Below the pieces are notes generated by a model. The model made no database searches. It worked only from the letters and a program-made list of their open reading frames with translations, and was not told the DNA's origin. This document shows positions 8,119-17,277 of a stretch of 64,000 bases of DNA, one piece after another; positions within the stretch are counted from its first letter, which is position 1, and every line of letters begins with the position of its first letter. The stretch covers positions 124,001 to 188,000 of the forward strand of contig JAQGHU010000001.1 of assembly GCA_028291515.1 (NCBI GenBank). The letters run 5' to 3'. Source of the DNA: Schlesneria sp. (lineage in GTDB: Bacteria > Planctomycetota > Planctomycetia > Planctomycetales > Planctomycetaceae). Made by a program: the position numbers and the translations under genes.

Positions 8119-8922
8119 CTAACCCACTTTCTGCATCGATGTCGTTGGGAGAACAGGTGCCTGCACCAAGGGAAACTTCAGCGTAAACGTTGTCCCGGCC
8201 CCCACTGCGCTATCGACTCGAATCCTGCCACCGTGCGACTCCATGACATCTTTGGCCAGCGACAACCCGAGTCCTGTCCCGCCCTGCCCTTGCTCGTCCA
8301 ATGTCTTCGTCGAATAGAACGGCTCGAAGATCCGCCGTAGTTTTTCCGCGGGAATCCCACCGCCCGTGTCGCGGATACTCATCTCGCCGTGACCGGTTTC
8401 CGTATTGGTCCGCACACCAACAGTCAGCGTGCCTCCCGATTCCATGACTTGACGAGCATTGACGATCAGATTCATCAAGACTTGCTGGACCTGCCCGGAG
8501 TTCACCGATGCCCACGGACGGGACTCATACTGGGCGACCAGTTTAATGCGAAACCGCTGCAGATCCTTCTCGACGAGAACCAACACATCTTCGACCAGCG
8601 GAACTAGATCCATCGGCTCACGGCGATCGCCGTGATGTCGAGCATACGACAGCATGCCAGTCGTGATCTTGGATGCTCGCTGACCGGCGGCCATGATCTT
8701 GTCGAAGGCCTTATCGCGAGTGGCCGCATCCTTATGGCGGATTCCCATCTTCGCATAATTGATCACTGTGGTCAGAATGTTGTTGAATTCGTGGGTGATC
8801 GACGCCGCGAGCACTCCCACCGAACTCATCTTTTGAGCTTGCAGCAACTGCAGTCGCATCGCTTTAAGTTGTTGCTCAAGTTCGGCGATACGTGCTGCGG
8901 TCCGATCCTGGACTTCAATCAT
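8119..8922 (-). CDS. Soluble histidine kinase
   Basis: Two-component sensor kinase core, 267 aa. A short N-terminal coiled coil (about residues 8-32) leads to the H box with the phospho-acceptor His 44 (ITHEFNN). The ATPase domain has an N box around NLIVNARQ (151-158), G1 DTGGG (185-189), F box FEPFYSTK (199-206) and G2 GGTGLGL (214-220). There is no transmembrane segment and no PAS, GAF or other input domain, so it is cytosolic and must receive its signal through partners. No response regulator lies next to it. Confidence 0.9.
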   Translation of the reverse strand: MIEVQDRTAARIAELEQQLKAMRLQLLQAQKMSSVGVLAASITHEFNNILTTVINYAKMGIRHKDAATRDKAFDKIMAAGQRASKITTGMLSYARHHGDRREPMDLVPLVEDVLVLVEKDLQRFRIKLVAQYESRPWASVNSGQVQQVLMNLIVNARQVMESGGTLTVGVRTNTETGHGEMSIRDTGGGIPAEKLRRIFEPFYSTKTLDEQGQGGTGLGLSLAKDVMESHGGRIRVDSAVGAGTTFTLKFPLVQAPVLPTTSMQKVG

Positions 8923-9141
8923 CTCTCGCCTTTCGCCGTGCAGTCGATTCGAAAATTCGGGTCAATCGGTCTATCGGATCGTGGTCCGGCGCGACTTCAT
9001 GGGCACCCGCGTCGATTCCGAATGCGACAGAGAATCATTGCCGTTACGGCCTACATATCGAAGCTGCGACGGGCGGGAGGAGGGGTCAAACCGGGAAGTC
9101 TGGGTTGAGATTTCCGGCGATGCGTATTGCATCAAACAAAA

Positions 9142-9172
9142 AACGCCTGCGACCCCAAGGATCGCAGGCGTT
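9142..9172 (-). terminator. Terminator after ilvC
   Basis: An 11-bp perfect stem (9142-9152 with 9162-9172) followed on the minus strand by a run of T, 42 bp past the ilvC stop codon. Confidence 0.85.
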
Positions 9173-9213
9173 GTCATTCAACAGCATGTCGCTCTACAGA
9201 GGCAACGCAACTA

Positions 9214-10218
<1,005 letters not shown>

Positions 10219-10307
10219 TGTGACTCTCGGAAGTTAAAAAGGAGTGGACAGGTCAATCTCGGGAAGTCACGGCCACGCCTGCGAACTTCCTCACAACGCA
10301 TATCGGA

Positions 10308-10847
10308 TCAGCCGTTGGCAACGGCATCTTCGTAGACTGGCGGCGGTTGCAAAGCGGATTCAATGGAGAGTGCCGTCGTTCTCGACAGTGCCACTCGGCC
10401 GGTTCGGACCATCTCGATAATGCCAAACGGTCGCATTAAGTTGATGAACGCCGACAGTTTGCTCTCGGATCCGGAAATCTCGACGATCACATGGCCTTCG
10501 CCAATGTCGACGACCTTGCCGCGGAAGATCTCGACCATTTCGCGGATTTCGCTGCGGGTGCTGCCCGATGCAGTGACCTTGATCAGCATCAAGTCACGCT
10601 CGACGATGTCCTGACTTTGGTAATCCACCACTTTGACGACTGTGATGATTTTTTCGAGTTGCTTGCGGACCTGGTCCAGAACCTTGTCGTCGCCAGTCAC
10701 AACGAATGTAATTCGGCTGAAGGCCGGATCTTCGGTCTCACCGACAGCCAGGCTTTCGATGTTATAGGCGCGCGACGCGAGCATCCCAGAGATATGAGCC
10801 AGAACACCTGGCTGGTTCATCACCATCGCGGACAACACGTGCTTCAT
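10308..10847 (-). CDS. ilvN: Acetolactate synthase small (regulatory) subunit
   Basis: Regulatory subunit of acetohydroxyacid synthase, which activates the catalytic subunit and mediates valine feedback. The N-terminal ACT domain is clear (MKHVLSAMVMNQPGVLAHIS, then SLAVGETEDPAFSRITFVV), followed by the C-terminal small-subunit domain (VERDLMLIKV, then GHVIVEISGSESKLSAFI). The ATG at 10847 (179 aa) is chosen because the family starts exactly here. The frame stays open upstream to 11234, but that part looks random. The large subunit ilvB is not next to it. ilvC follows after 89 bp. Confidence 0.93.
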   Translation of the reverse strand: MKHVLSAMVMNQPGVLAHISGMLASRAYNIESLAVGETEDPAFSRITFVVTGDDKVLDQVRKQLEKIITVVKVVDYQSQDIVERDLMLIKVTASGSTRSEIREMVEIFRGKVVDIGEGHVIVEISGSESKLSAFINLMRPFGIIEMVRTGRVALSRTTALSIESALQPPPVYEDAVANG

Positions 10848-11269
10848 CGAACGAAAACTTTCCAGGCTGAAGGCGTTATTGAGACTTACTGGATAATGGG
10901 TTACGGACGTTCCCGCAGACGCTATCAGCAATCCTGAAGGATCGACGCTCCAAGCCCCACGGCGAGGGTCGACAACGCTGGGGTTGGTCAACCAATTCCG
11001 TCCAGCCGAGCACAAGGTGACACATGGTATTCGGGGGGGCGATGAGACACAAGGATCACTTTCCCAAAGGTCTTGACACCGCAGGAAATCGCGAAGTTCG
11101 GACAATTCGTAAGCGAATAGGGGACGGAAAGTTGAGTATTCCCGGATTAGGAGATTGGTCGCGTGACAGCAGCGCTCGTGGTTTCCCTTTTTTGCCACGC
11201 ATGCACCATTCGTGAGGTAGATTTCGGCTACCACATTCGCGTGCGATCGATCGCCCCTTCGGAGCTGCC
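10848..11269. other. Gap between divergent ilvN and PilZ genes
   Basis: 422 bp without a convincing gene. It must hold the promoters of ilvN-ilvC (minus) and the PilZ gene (plus), but no clear -35/-10 pair, leader peptide or T-box was recognised. A short palindrome, GGTTGGTCAACC, lies near 10981-10994. Confidence 0.4.
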
Positions 11270-11641
11270 ATGAAAACCCCTGATCCTTGGAGCCGCCCGA
11301 GTCTACATGACTTGCGTGCAGTCCTCGAAAGCATTGAAAAAGTCGATGGAACCAATCTGCGCAATAACGAGCGTATCGAACTGACTGTTCCCGCTGAAGT
11401 TACGACTCAACGCGGCAACTCGGTCTCGGCCATGACTCGGGAAATCAGCCGCTTCGGAATCGGTCTGCTCCATCGTGGGAGCGTTGCTCCTGGTGAAGTC
11501 ACCGTCAAAATGGCGAGTGAATCGCGAGAATATGTGTACCGAGTCGCCATCGAATGGTGTGTTCCCTGCGATCAGGGGATGTTCATGAGCGGCGGACGCT
11601 TCCTGAACAAGTCGGGTGCGAAAGAAGGCGACACTGACTAA
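11270..11641 (+). CDS. PilZ domain protein
   Basis: A 123-residue single-domain protein of PilZ type, the family that binds cyclic di-GMP. The RxxxR signature is at residues 31-35 (RNNER). The second motif (D/N)xSxxG appears as ExSxxG at 58-63 (EISRFG), so the first acidic position is Glu rather than Asp or Asn, and binding should be tested rather than assumed. No output domain is fused. It converges on the CorC-like gene with only 7 bp between the stop codons. Confidence 0.75.
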   Translation: MKTPDPWSRPSLHDLRAVLESIEKVDGTNLRNNERIELTVPAEVTTQRGNSVSAMTREISRFGIGLLHRGSVAPGEVTVKMASESREYVYRVAIEWCVPCDQGMFMSGGRFLNKSGAKEGDTD

Positions 11642-11648
11642 TGCCGAA

Positions 11649-12971
11649 TCAATTTGGCTGTGAGGCCGAGATTGATTCTGCGGCGGCGTCCAACTGCTCG
11701 ATTCTCAACCGTTGAATCCGTCGCGCGTCGGCTTCCAGCACTGTGAACCGGAGTCGCTGCCAGTCGAGCGACTCGCCCGGCACCGGCATGCGTCCGAATT
11801 GCGAGAATACGAATCCGCCAACAGTGTCAAAATCGTCACTTTCGGGCAAGCTGTAGTTGCATTGGCGATTGAATTCGTCGAGTCGCGTGCGGGCGTCGAC
11901 TTCAACCACGCCTGATGCCGCATTGCAGATCTCTTCCTGCCCCTGTTCCTCGTCGTATTCATCTCCAATTTCACCGACGATTTCCTCGAGAATATCCTCC
12001 ATTGTCACCAGTCCGGCGACGCCACCATATTCGTCGTGGACCATGGCAATGTGGATTTTCTGTCGCTTCATCAGCTCTAACAATGCCGGTATTTGAGTTG
12101 TCACTGGGACATACACCGGTTCGCGTATGATGTCTCGCAGCACGGCGTAAGGCTCACCGGTCCGATGCGGTTCCAGTGCGTTGAGTAGATCTTTCGCGTA
12201 AAGAATTCCCAGAACATCGTCCGTGGAATCACCGATGACTGGCAATCGCGAATGCCCGGACTCAATCAATAGCTGGCGAGCTTCTTCGAGCGTGCTGTCA
12301 ACTGGGACGCAATCCATATCAATTCGAGGCGTCATGATCGCACCGACATCCTCGTCACCCATCTCCATGACTCGGCGAATCATGATTGTGGAACCCTGCT
12401 CAAGCACCCCTTCTCGCTCGCCTTCTTCCACGACCGATCGAATGTCTTCTTCCAGAACAGAAGCATCGTCGTCCATTGGCTCGGCTCGACCGGCGACACG
12501 ATGCGCATAGCGATCGAGCTGATTCGCGACCCAAAGAGCAGGACGAAGGACAGTCTGCAGTACTTCGATGACGGGCCACCAACGGAACAAGAAATTTTCA
12601 GCGGCGACCCGTGCAATCGTCCATGGCAACACGTCGGCGAAAAACAGCACCAGCAGCGCAAAACCGGCGTACTCAAGCACGTAGTTCCACCCGATTCGTG
12701 GCGCTGTGTGTCCATCGGCAAGAACGGGCCAGCCGATCCAGATGCAGATGACTCCTGAGAGGACCAGCGTTACGGACGTGAGGACGAACTCGAGGACCAG
12801 CAACGCCGATCCCTGTTCTTTCAACACTTTCCCAAATCGCTCCGGAACCTTGTGTGATTCGCAAAGTTCTTCGAGTCGGCTATACGAGAAATCACGTAGG
12901 GAGTCGCAGCCCAGAGCACTCCAGAATGCCAACAGCAACAACACCGCCATCACCACTGGAAGCATCAACAT
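11649..12971 (-). CDS. HlyC/CorC family membrane protein with CBS pair
   Basis: Membrane protein of the hemolysin/CorC family, often linked to Mg2+/Co2+ export or acid and salt tolerance. The N-terminal DUF21-like part has about three hydrophobic segments (~1-20, 58-82, 98-118). A CBS pair spans ~210-335, starting after the family MTPR motif and including HSRLPVIGDSTDDVLGILYAKDLL. The C-terminal CorC_HlyC domain has DDFDTVGGFVFSQFGRMP. The ATG lies one base past the ybeY stop codon, with GGAGG inside the ybeY end, showing translational coupling. It is the last gene of the phoH operon. Confidence 0.9.
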   Translation of the reverse strand: MLMLPVVMAVLLLLAFWSALGCDSLRDFSYSRLEELCESHKVPERFGKVLKEQGSALLVLEFVLTSVTLVLSGVICIWIGWPVLADGHTAPRIGWNYVLEYAGFALLVLFFADVLPWTIARVAAENFLFRWWPVIEVLQTVLRPALWVANQLDRYAHRVAGRAEPMDDDASVLEEDIRSVVEEGEREGVLEQGSTIMIRRVMEMGDEDVGAIMTPRIDMDCVPVDSTLEEARQLLIESGHSRLPVIGDSTDDVLGILYAKDLLNALEPHRTGEPYAVLRDIIREPVYVPVTTQIPALLELMKRQKIHIAMVHDEYGGVAGLVTMEDILEEIVGEIGDEYDEEQGQEEICNAASGVVEVDARTRLDEFNRQCNYSLPESDDFDTVGGFVFSQFGRMPVPGESLDWQRLRFTVLEADARRIQRLRIEQLDAAAESISASQPN

Positions 12972-12972
12972 T

Positions 12973-13422
12973 TCAGGCCTCCAGTCCTGTCGGAGTCAGT
13001 TGCCAGAACGCCAACACCTGACGTTCGCGATTGCGCATAATTGGTCGAGCCTCTTCGGTTAGATCATCATAACCACAAAGATGAAGCACTCCATGCACAA
13101 CATACAGCAGCAGTTCATCGTCAGCAGACCACCCGTGTGATACCGCTTCTCGGACCGCAGTTTCCGCGCTGACAATGAGTTCCCCGTCTATGGACCCGGA
13201 CTCACTTCCCAGAGCGAAGCTGACCACATCAGTCGGATAGTCATGTCCAAGAAAATCACGGTTAACACGATGAATCGCAGCATCATCGACGACTGCGATG
13301 CTGATTTCTCCGCAGTTAAAACCTTCCTCACACAATACGCGCTCAACCACTTCTTGGAGTCGCTCTATGCGAACTTCAAGGTGAGTCTGCTGATCGGAGA
13401 TGTCGACCTGAAAATCGGACAT
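12973..13422 (-). CDS. ybeY: Endoribonuclease YbeY, variant zinc site
   Basis: rRNA maturation and quality-control RNase of the UPF0054 family, 149 aa, close to the family norm. The zinc motif, usually HGxLHLxGYDH, reads HGVLHLCGYDD: His 110 and His 114 are kept, but the third His is Asp 120. The conserved basic region (IHRVNRDFLGHDYPTDVVSFA) is intact. It sits between the 7TM-HD gene (20 bp) and the CorC gene (1 bp). The phoH-HD-ybeY-corC order is a widely conserved neighbourhood. Asp can bind zinc, so activity may be kept. Confidence 0.92.
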   Translation of the reverse strand: MSDFQVDISDQQTHLEVRIERLQEVVERVLCEEGFNCGEISIAVVDDAAIHRVNRDFLGHDYPTDVVSFALGSESGSIDGELIVSAETAVREAVSHGWSADDELLLYVVHGVLHLCGYDDLTEEARPIMRNRERQVLAFWQLTPTGLEA

Positions 13423-13442
13423 GAAGATGGCAAACGCTTGAG

Positions 13443-15764
13443 TTAGGCCGTTTTTTGTTCTGGATATTTGATTCGACCGTGGTGAATACCGATCAAAGAC
13501 TTGGTCAGCGAGTCTTCCACAATAGCCAGTTCACCCAGTGTCAGCGAACATTCGTCAAATTGGCCATCCAATAGTCGCTTCAACGCGATCTCGTGGACCA
13601 GTGTTTCGATTCGCTTCGGAGTCGGCTCCGCCAGCGTTCGGCTGGCCCCTTCGACCGCATCCGCAACCATAAGCACTGCGGCCTCACGTGTTTGCGGCTT
13701 TGGCCCGGGATATCGATAGGTTGATTCCTGAACCTCGAATCGATGGTCCGGCTTGCTTTCCGCCTGGCGGGTGGCAGCATGGAAGAAGTATTCGACCAGC
13801 GTCGTCCCATGATGCTGTTCGATAAAGTCGATGAGCGGTTCCGGAATATTGTGCTGGCGGGCGAGTTCGACTCCGTCCTTGACGTGGCCGATGATGACCA
13901 GCGCACTCATCGCCGGGTTCAATGATTCGTGGCGGCTGATCTGCCCAGCTACCATATTTTCCACGAAATACTGCGGCTTCAACATTTTGCCAACGTCGTG
14001 GTAGTAAGCACCAACTCGGCACAACAACCCATTGGCACCAATCGCGTCCGCCGCTGTTTCCGAAATCGTCGCGACCCCGTTTGAGTGACTGTAGGTTCCC
14101 GGGGCACGCTGAACCAATTCTTGAAGCAATGGATGCGAAACGTCACTCAATTCCAACAGGCTGATGTCCGTCACAACGCCAAACATCTTCTCAATGAATG
14201 GCAATCCGCCGGAGACCAGAAATCCAGTCAAGAAGCACCAACCTGCTCCCTGAAAGCTAGTCGCGAGAAGTTGCTGATCAGTCCACAACCGTCCCAGTTG
14301 CTGACTTTCGACAATGGTCACGCCCCACGTCACCAGTAGATAAGCGACAGCGGCCCAGAAGCCCACTTTTACGAGCTTCATCCGATTGGATACTTGATTG
14401 AGCGGCACGATGGAAGCGGCGACGGCACTCATCAGCACGACGAATTCACCAACGCTACGTCCATTTGCCAGCGTAACGACGAGCGTCATCGAAAAACCGG
14501 TGAGAGCTGCCAGGACTTGGTTGTAGGCTACGGCTAGGATCATGGCGACGCATAGAATTGGGACCGCTTCCGCTCGCCAGGGATCGAAGGATAGCCACCG
14601 CCCCAGAATGGTTGTCACCGTGATGGCCGCCAGATAGACGGTTAATCGGCCAACATTAGAGGCCAATCTTGGCTCGTTGCGGATCAGGTGATAGCCGTTC
14701 ATTACCCCCAAGACGACCAACAAGGCCAGAATAGTGCCGAGGCGGACTCCTCGTTCAAAGAACGGGACCTGTCGTTCTGCAGCATCATATTGGGCGCGCA
14801 AGATCCCCAGGATTTCTTCGTCGAGCACTGTCCCAGGAGCGACGAGCAATGAGCCACGTTTGTACTCATCCGTCACTTCAGGAGTATTCCATTTCTCCTC
14901 GTTCTTCTTCAGATTTGTCGCGACATCGTCGTAGGTCAGTGTCGGTTGCACACGGTTTTGCAACCACCGCTCGAGCTGGCCTTGAAATGGTTTCAGGACT
15001 GTGAACGATTTCCACTGTCCCCCCAACGTACCAGTTCCCTTCAGCATTTCGGTCAGCAACAAGTCCGAAACTTTAAGCGTCTGATTCTGGTCTTCTCCAT
15101 CTTTGGAGATCACTAAGATCTCTGTCTCAGGTCGTAGATCAACTTGCGTCAGGTCATTTGGATCAAGAACACCCGTTTTCCGTGGTGGTGCAAAGAACTG
15201 CGTGAACTCTCCGATAAACTCGTCGATTTTTAACTCGGCAGTATCTGCCGGGCCGATTGCGTCTCGCCACTGCTGCCAAGCCGCGACGAATTCGGGAAGT
15301 GGAGCAAATGTGGCATTCGCACCACTGTTAATCCATCCAAATGCGGCTCGTGTGTCGGCTGATATTTCAGAGAATTCCTTGACTGTCACGAACTCGAAAA
15401 GCTGATTTCGCAACTCTCTTGGCAGACCACGCAGTTGCTGCGCTCCTTCTTCTGTGTACCGAAAGATCGGGGGAACTTTGTTCTCACGCTCCAACTGAGC
15501 CAGTTCAGTCTTTCGCCGATTCACCCGCTTGAAGTCGATTTGGGCAAGGATGCCATTAGGAGCGTCATCGCCAAGTCGATGGGGGAACGGCGACCGCCAG
15601 CCCGCGATTCCAATGACCACTGCGACCAGGAATACGAAACAAATCGCGAGGCGTAACGAAACATCGCCGCGACTCAGTTTGCCACCAAGTCGTGCGGCCC
15701 AGGATTCAGTCCTGAGACTGCCAATCCGGGTTGTTCGTGTTTTACGTGCAGGAAAGATTCGCAT
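13443..15764 (-). CDS. 7TM receptor with intracellular HD hydrolase (PgpH-like)
   Basis: Large membrane protein (773 aa) of the 7TM-7TMR_HD family. Its characterised member PgpH degrades cyclic di-AMP in Firmicutes. One membrane segment near residue 40-60 is followed by an extracytoplasmic domain (~75-340), then about seven helices (~345-550). A cytoplasmic HD domain has the metal pair His 589-Asp 590 in YYHDVGKM, plus further histidines in EQHHGT. It is second in the phoH-ybeY-corC operon, 42 bp after phoH. The nucleotide substrate in planctomycetes is inferred from the family only. Confidence 0.9.
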   Translation of the reverse strand: MRIFPARKTRTTRIGSLRTESWAARLGGKLSRGDVSLRLAICFVFLVAVVIGIAGWRSPFPHRLGDDAPNGILAQIDFKRVNRRKTELAQLERENKVPPIFRYTEEGAQQLRGLPRELRNQLFEFVTVKEFSEISADTRAAFGWINSGANATFAPLPEFVAAWQQWRDAIGPADTAELKIDEFIGEFTQFFAPPRKTGVLDPNDLTQVDLRPETEILVISKDGEDQNQTLKVSDLLLTEMLKGTGTLGGQWKSFTVLKPFQGQLERWLQNRVQPTLTYDDVATNLKKNEEKWNTPEVTDEYKRGSLLVAPGTVLDEEILGILRAQYDAAERQVPFFERGVRLGTILALLVVLGVMNGYHLIRNEPRLASNVGRLTVYLAAITVTTILGRWLSFDPWRAEAVPILCVAMILAVAYNQVLAALTGFSMTLVVTLANGRSVGEFVVLMSAVAASIVPLNQVSNRMKLVKVGFWAAVAYLLVTWGVTIVESQQLGRLWTDQQLLATSFQGAGWCFLTGFLVSGGLPFIEKMFGVVTDISLLELSDVSHPLLQELVQRAPGTYSHSNGVATISETAADAIGANGLLCRVGAYYHDVGKMLKPQYFVENMVAGQISRHESLNPAMSALVIIGHVKDGVELARQHNIPEPLIDFIEQHHGTTLVEYFFHAATRQAESKPDHRFEVQESTYRYPGPKPQTREAAVLMVADAVEGASRTLAEPTPKRIETLVHEIALKRLLDGQFDECSLTLGELAIVEDSLTKSLIGIHHGRIKYPEQKTA

Positions 15765-15806
15765 TAATTTACCCTGTCATCGCGGTCGCAGGCCGCGTCG
15801 ACATGA

Positions 15807-16910
15807 TTATGTCGAGACCTGCTCACCGGACGGGGAGGGGTTGTGATCAGTATCCAACGAGACTGGCTCTTGCTTTCCGGCCGACGCTGGCGACTGCAAC
15901 GCCTCCGTCGGAGCCGGAACTCCGTTTGAGTACTCAACTCGATTCGATCGAGAACGCGATCCGTTCCCTCGTTCGGATCGATCCGCGTCGTACGCAGCAA
16001 CAATCCTGCGAACGAGAGGATGACGGACGATGTCCTCGCCCGACAATTCAATCGAAGCGACCCCTTGGACATGCCGTAGCCGTCGGATGGCATCGACCAG
16101 TCCACTCTCAATATTGTCTGGCAAATCGGTCTGGGTGGCATCACCAGCGACGACGATTTTTGAATGATGTCCCATTCGGGTCAGGAACATCATCATTTGC
16201 GTGATTGTGGTGTTCTGAGCTTCGTCGAGAATCATGAATGTATTGTTCAGCGTCCGCCCGCGCATGAACGCCAGCGGGATAATTTCAATGACATCCTTAT
16301 CCAAATATCGTTGAACCTGCTCGAAGTCCAAAATATCACCAAGGGCGTCCAATAACGGTCGCAGAAAGGGATTCACCTTGGCGAGCATATCGCCCGGCAA
16401 GAATCCCAATCGCTCGCCCGCTTCGACCGCGGGTCGGACCAGGACGATCTTGCGGACTTGTTCCAGACGCAAGGCATTAATGGCCATTGCCACTGCGAGA
16501 TAAGTCTTGCCCGAACCGGCTGGTCCCGAGCAAATCACCAGATCGTTCTCGCGGATCGCCTGGATGTAGCCCTGTTGGCCCGCCCCCATCGGCCGGATCT
16601 TGCGGGCCTTATGGAAGACATCGATTGCGTCATCGTGACCAGTCTTAGAGACCACCGTCGCATGACCCAGAGCTCGGTCGAGATCATCCTCTTCCAGAAC
16701 TCCGGTGCGTTCGATGACCGACTTTAGTTCCGAGAAGACTTTGGTTCCCAAGGCGACCTGAGCATGGTCCCCGTGCAGGTGTAATTCGTCACCGCGTAGA
16801 ACAACATCGATATGCAGGACATCTCGCAATCGACGGAGATTCTTGTCGCGTGTGCCAAACAGGCTTCGAACATCTTCATGATTGCGGAACTGGATTCGTC
16901 CTTCGGACAT
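15807..16910 (-). CDS. phoH: PhoH family ATPase
   Basis: Cytosolic PhoH-type P-loop ATPase, related to RNA helicases and often paired with ybeY. An N-terminal KH-like part (~1-90) is followed by the ATPase domain, with Walker A GPAGSGKT at ~129-136 and Walker B FMILDEAQN. The C-terminal ~45 residues are polar and low-complexity. The ATG at 16910 is preferred over the in-frame GTG at 16922, because the GTG overlaps the AGAAGG ribosome site of the ATG. It is the first gene of the four-gene operon. Confidence 0.93.
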   Translation of the reverse strand: MSEGRIQFRNHEDVRSLFGTRDKNLRRLRDVLHIDVVLRGDELHLHGDHAQVALGTKVFSELKSVIERTGVLEEDDLDRALGHATVVSKTGHDDAIDVFHKARKIRPMGAGQQGYIQAIRENDLVICSGPAGSGKTYLAVAMAINALRLEQVRKIVLVRPAVEAGERLGFLPGDMLAKVNPFLRPLLDALGDILDFEQVQRYLDKDVIEIIPLAFMRGRTLNNTFMILDEAQNTTITQMMMFLTRMGHHSKIVVAGDATQTDLPDNIESGLVDAIRRLRHVQGVASIELSGEDIVRHPLVRRIVAAYDADRSERGNGSRSRSNRVEYSNGVPAPTEALQSPASAGKQEPVSLDTDHNPSPSGEQVST

Positions 16911-17277
16911 AAACCTTCTCACCGACCTATGGAAATTCGTGGCCCGGTGCCACGACAGAGCACGTTTATTCTACACCTTTTGTATGCCGCAAGCAAAACG
17001 CCGATCGCCACTTGTTCGATCGTGTCGTCACCGTCGACAGAATCCGCAAACTCAACCAACACTTCCAATTCCGTGCAGAGAGCGTCAAATAATTCCGGTT
17101 ACTCCTACGATGTCAGAGGTAGCGATTGTGTTCAAGTCACGGGCGGTAGGGGATCGATCACAGGGGGGCTTGGCTCCATAGCGCCCGGACGCGACCGACG
17201 AACCCGTAAAATCGTCGTGATGCGTTCGACACGGACGCCAGTCCCCTCGGGCCATTTGTTTGCGGGAATATTGATCC
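16911..17277. other. Gap between divergent phoH operon and ExeA-like gene
   Basis: 367 bp with no supported gene. It should hold promoters for both directions, but no clear -35/-10 pair or palindromic operator was recognised. Confidence 0.4.

Noticed and set aside
10848-11234. In-frame N-terminal extension of ilvN
   Set aside because: Composition looks random, and the ACT domain begins exactly at the ATG at 10847 as in the family.
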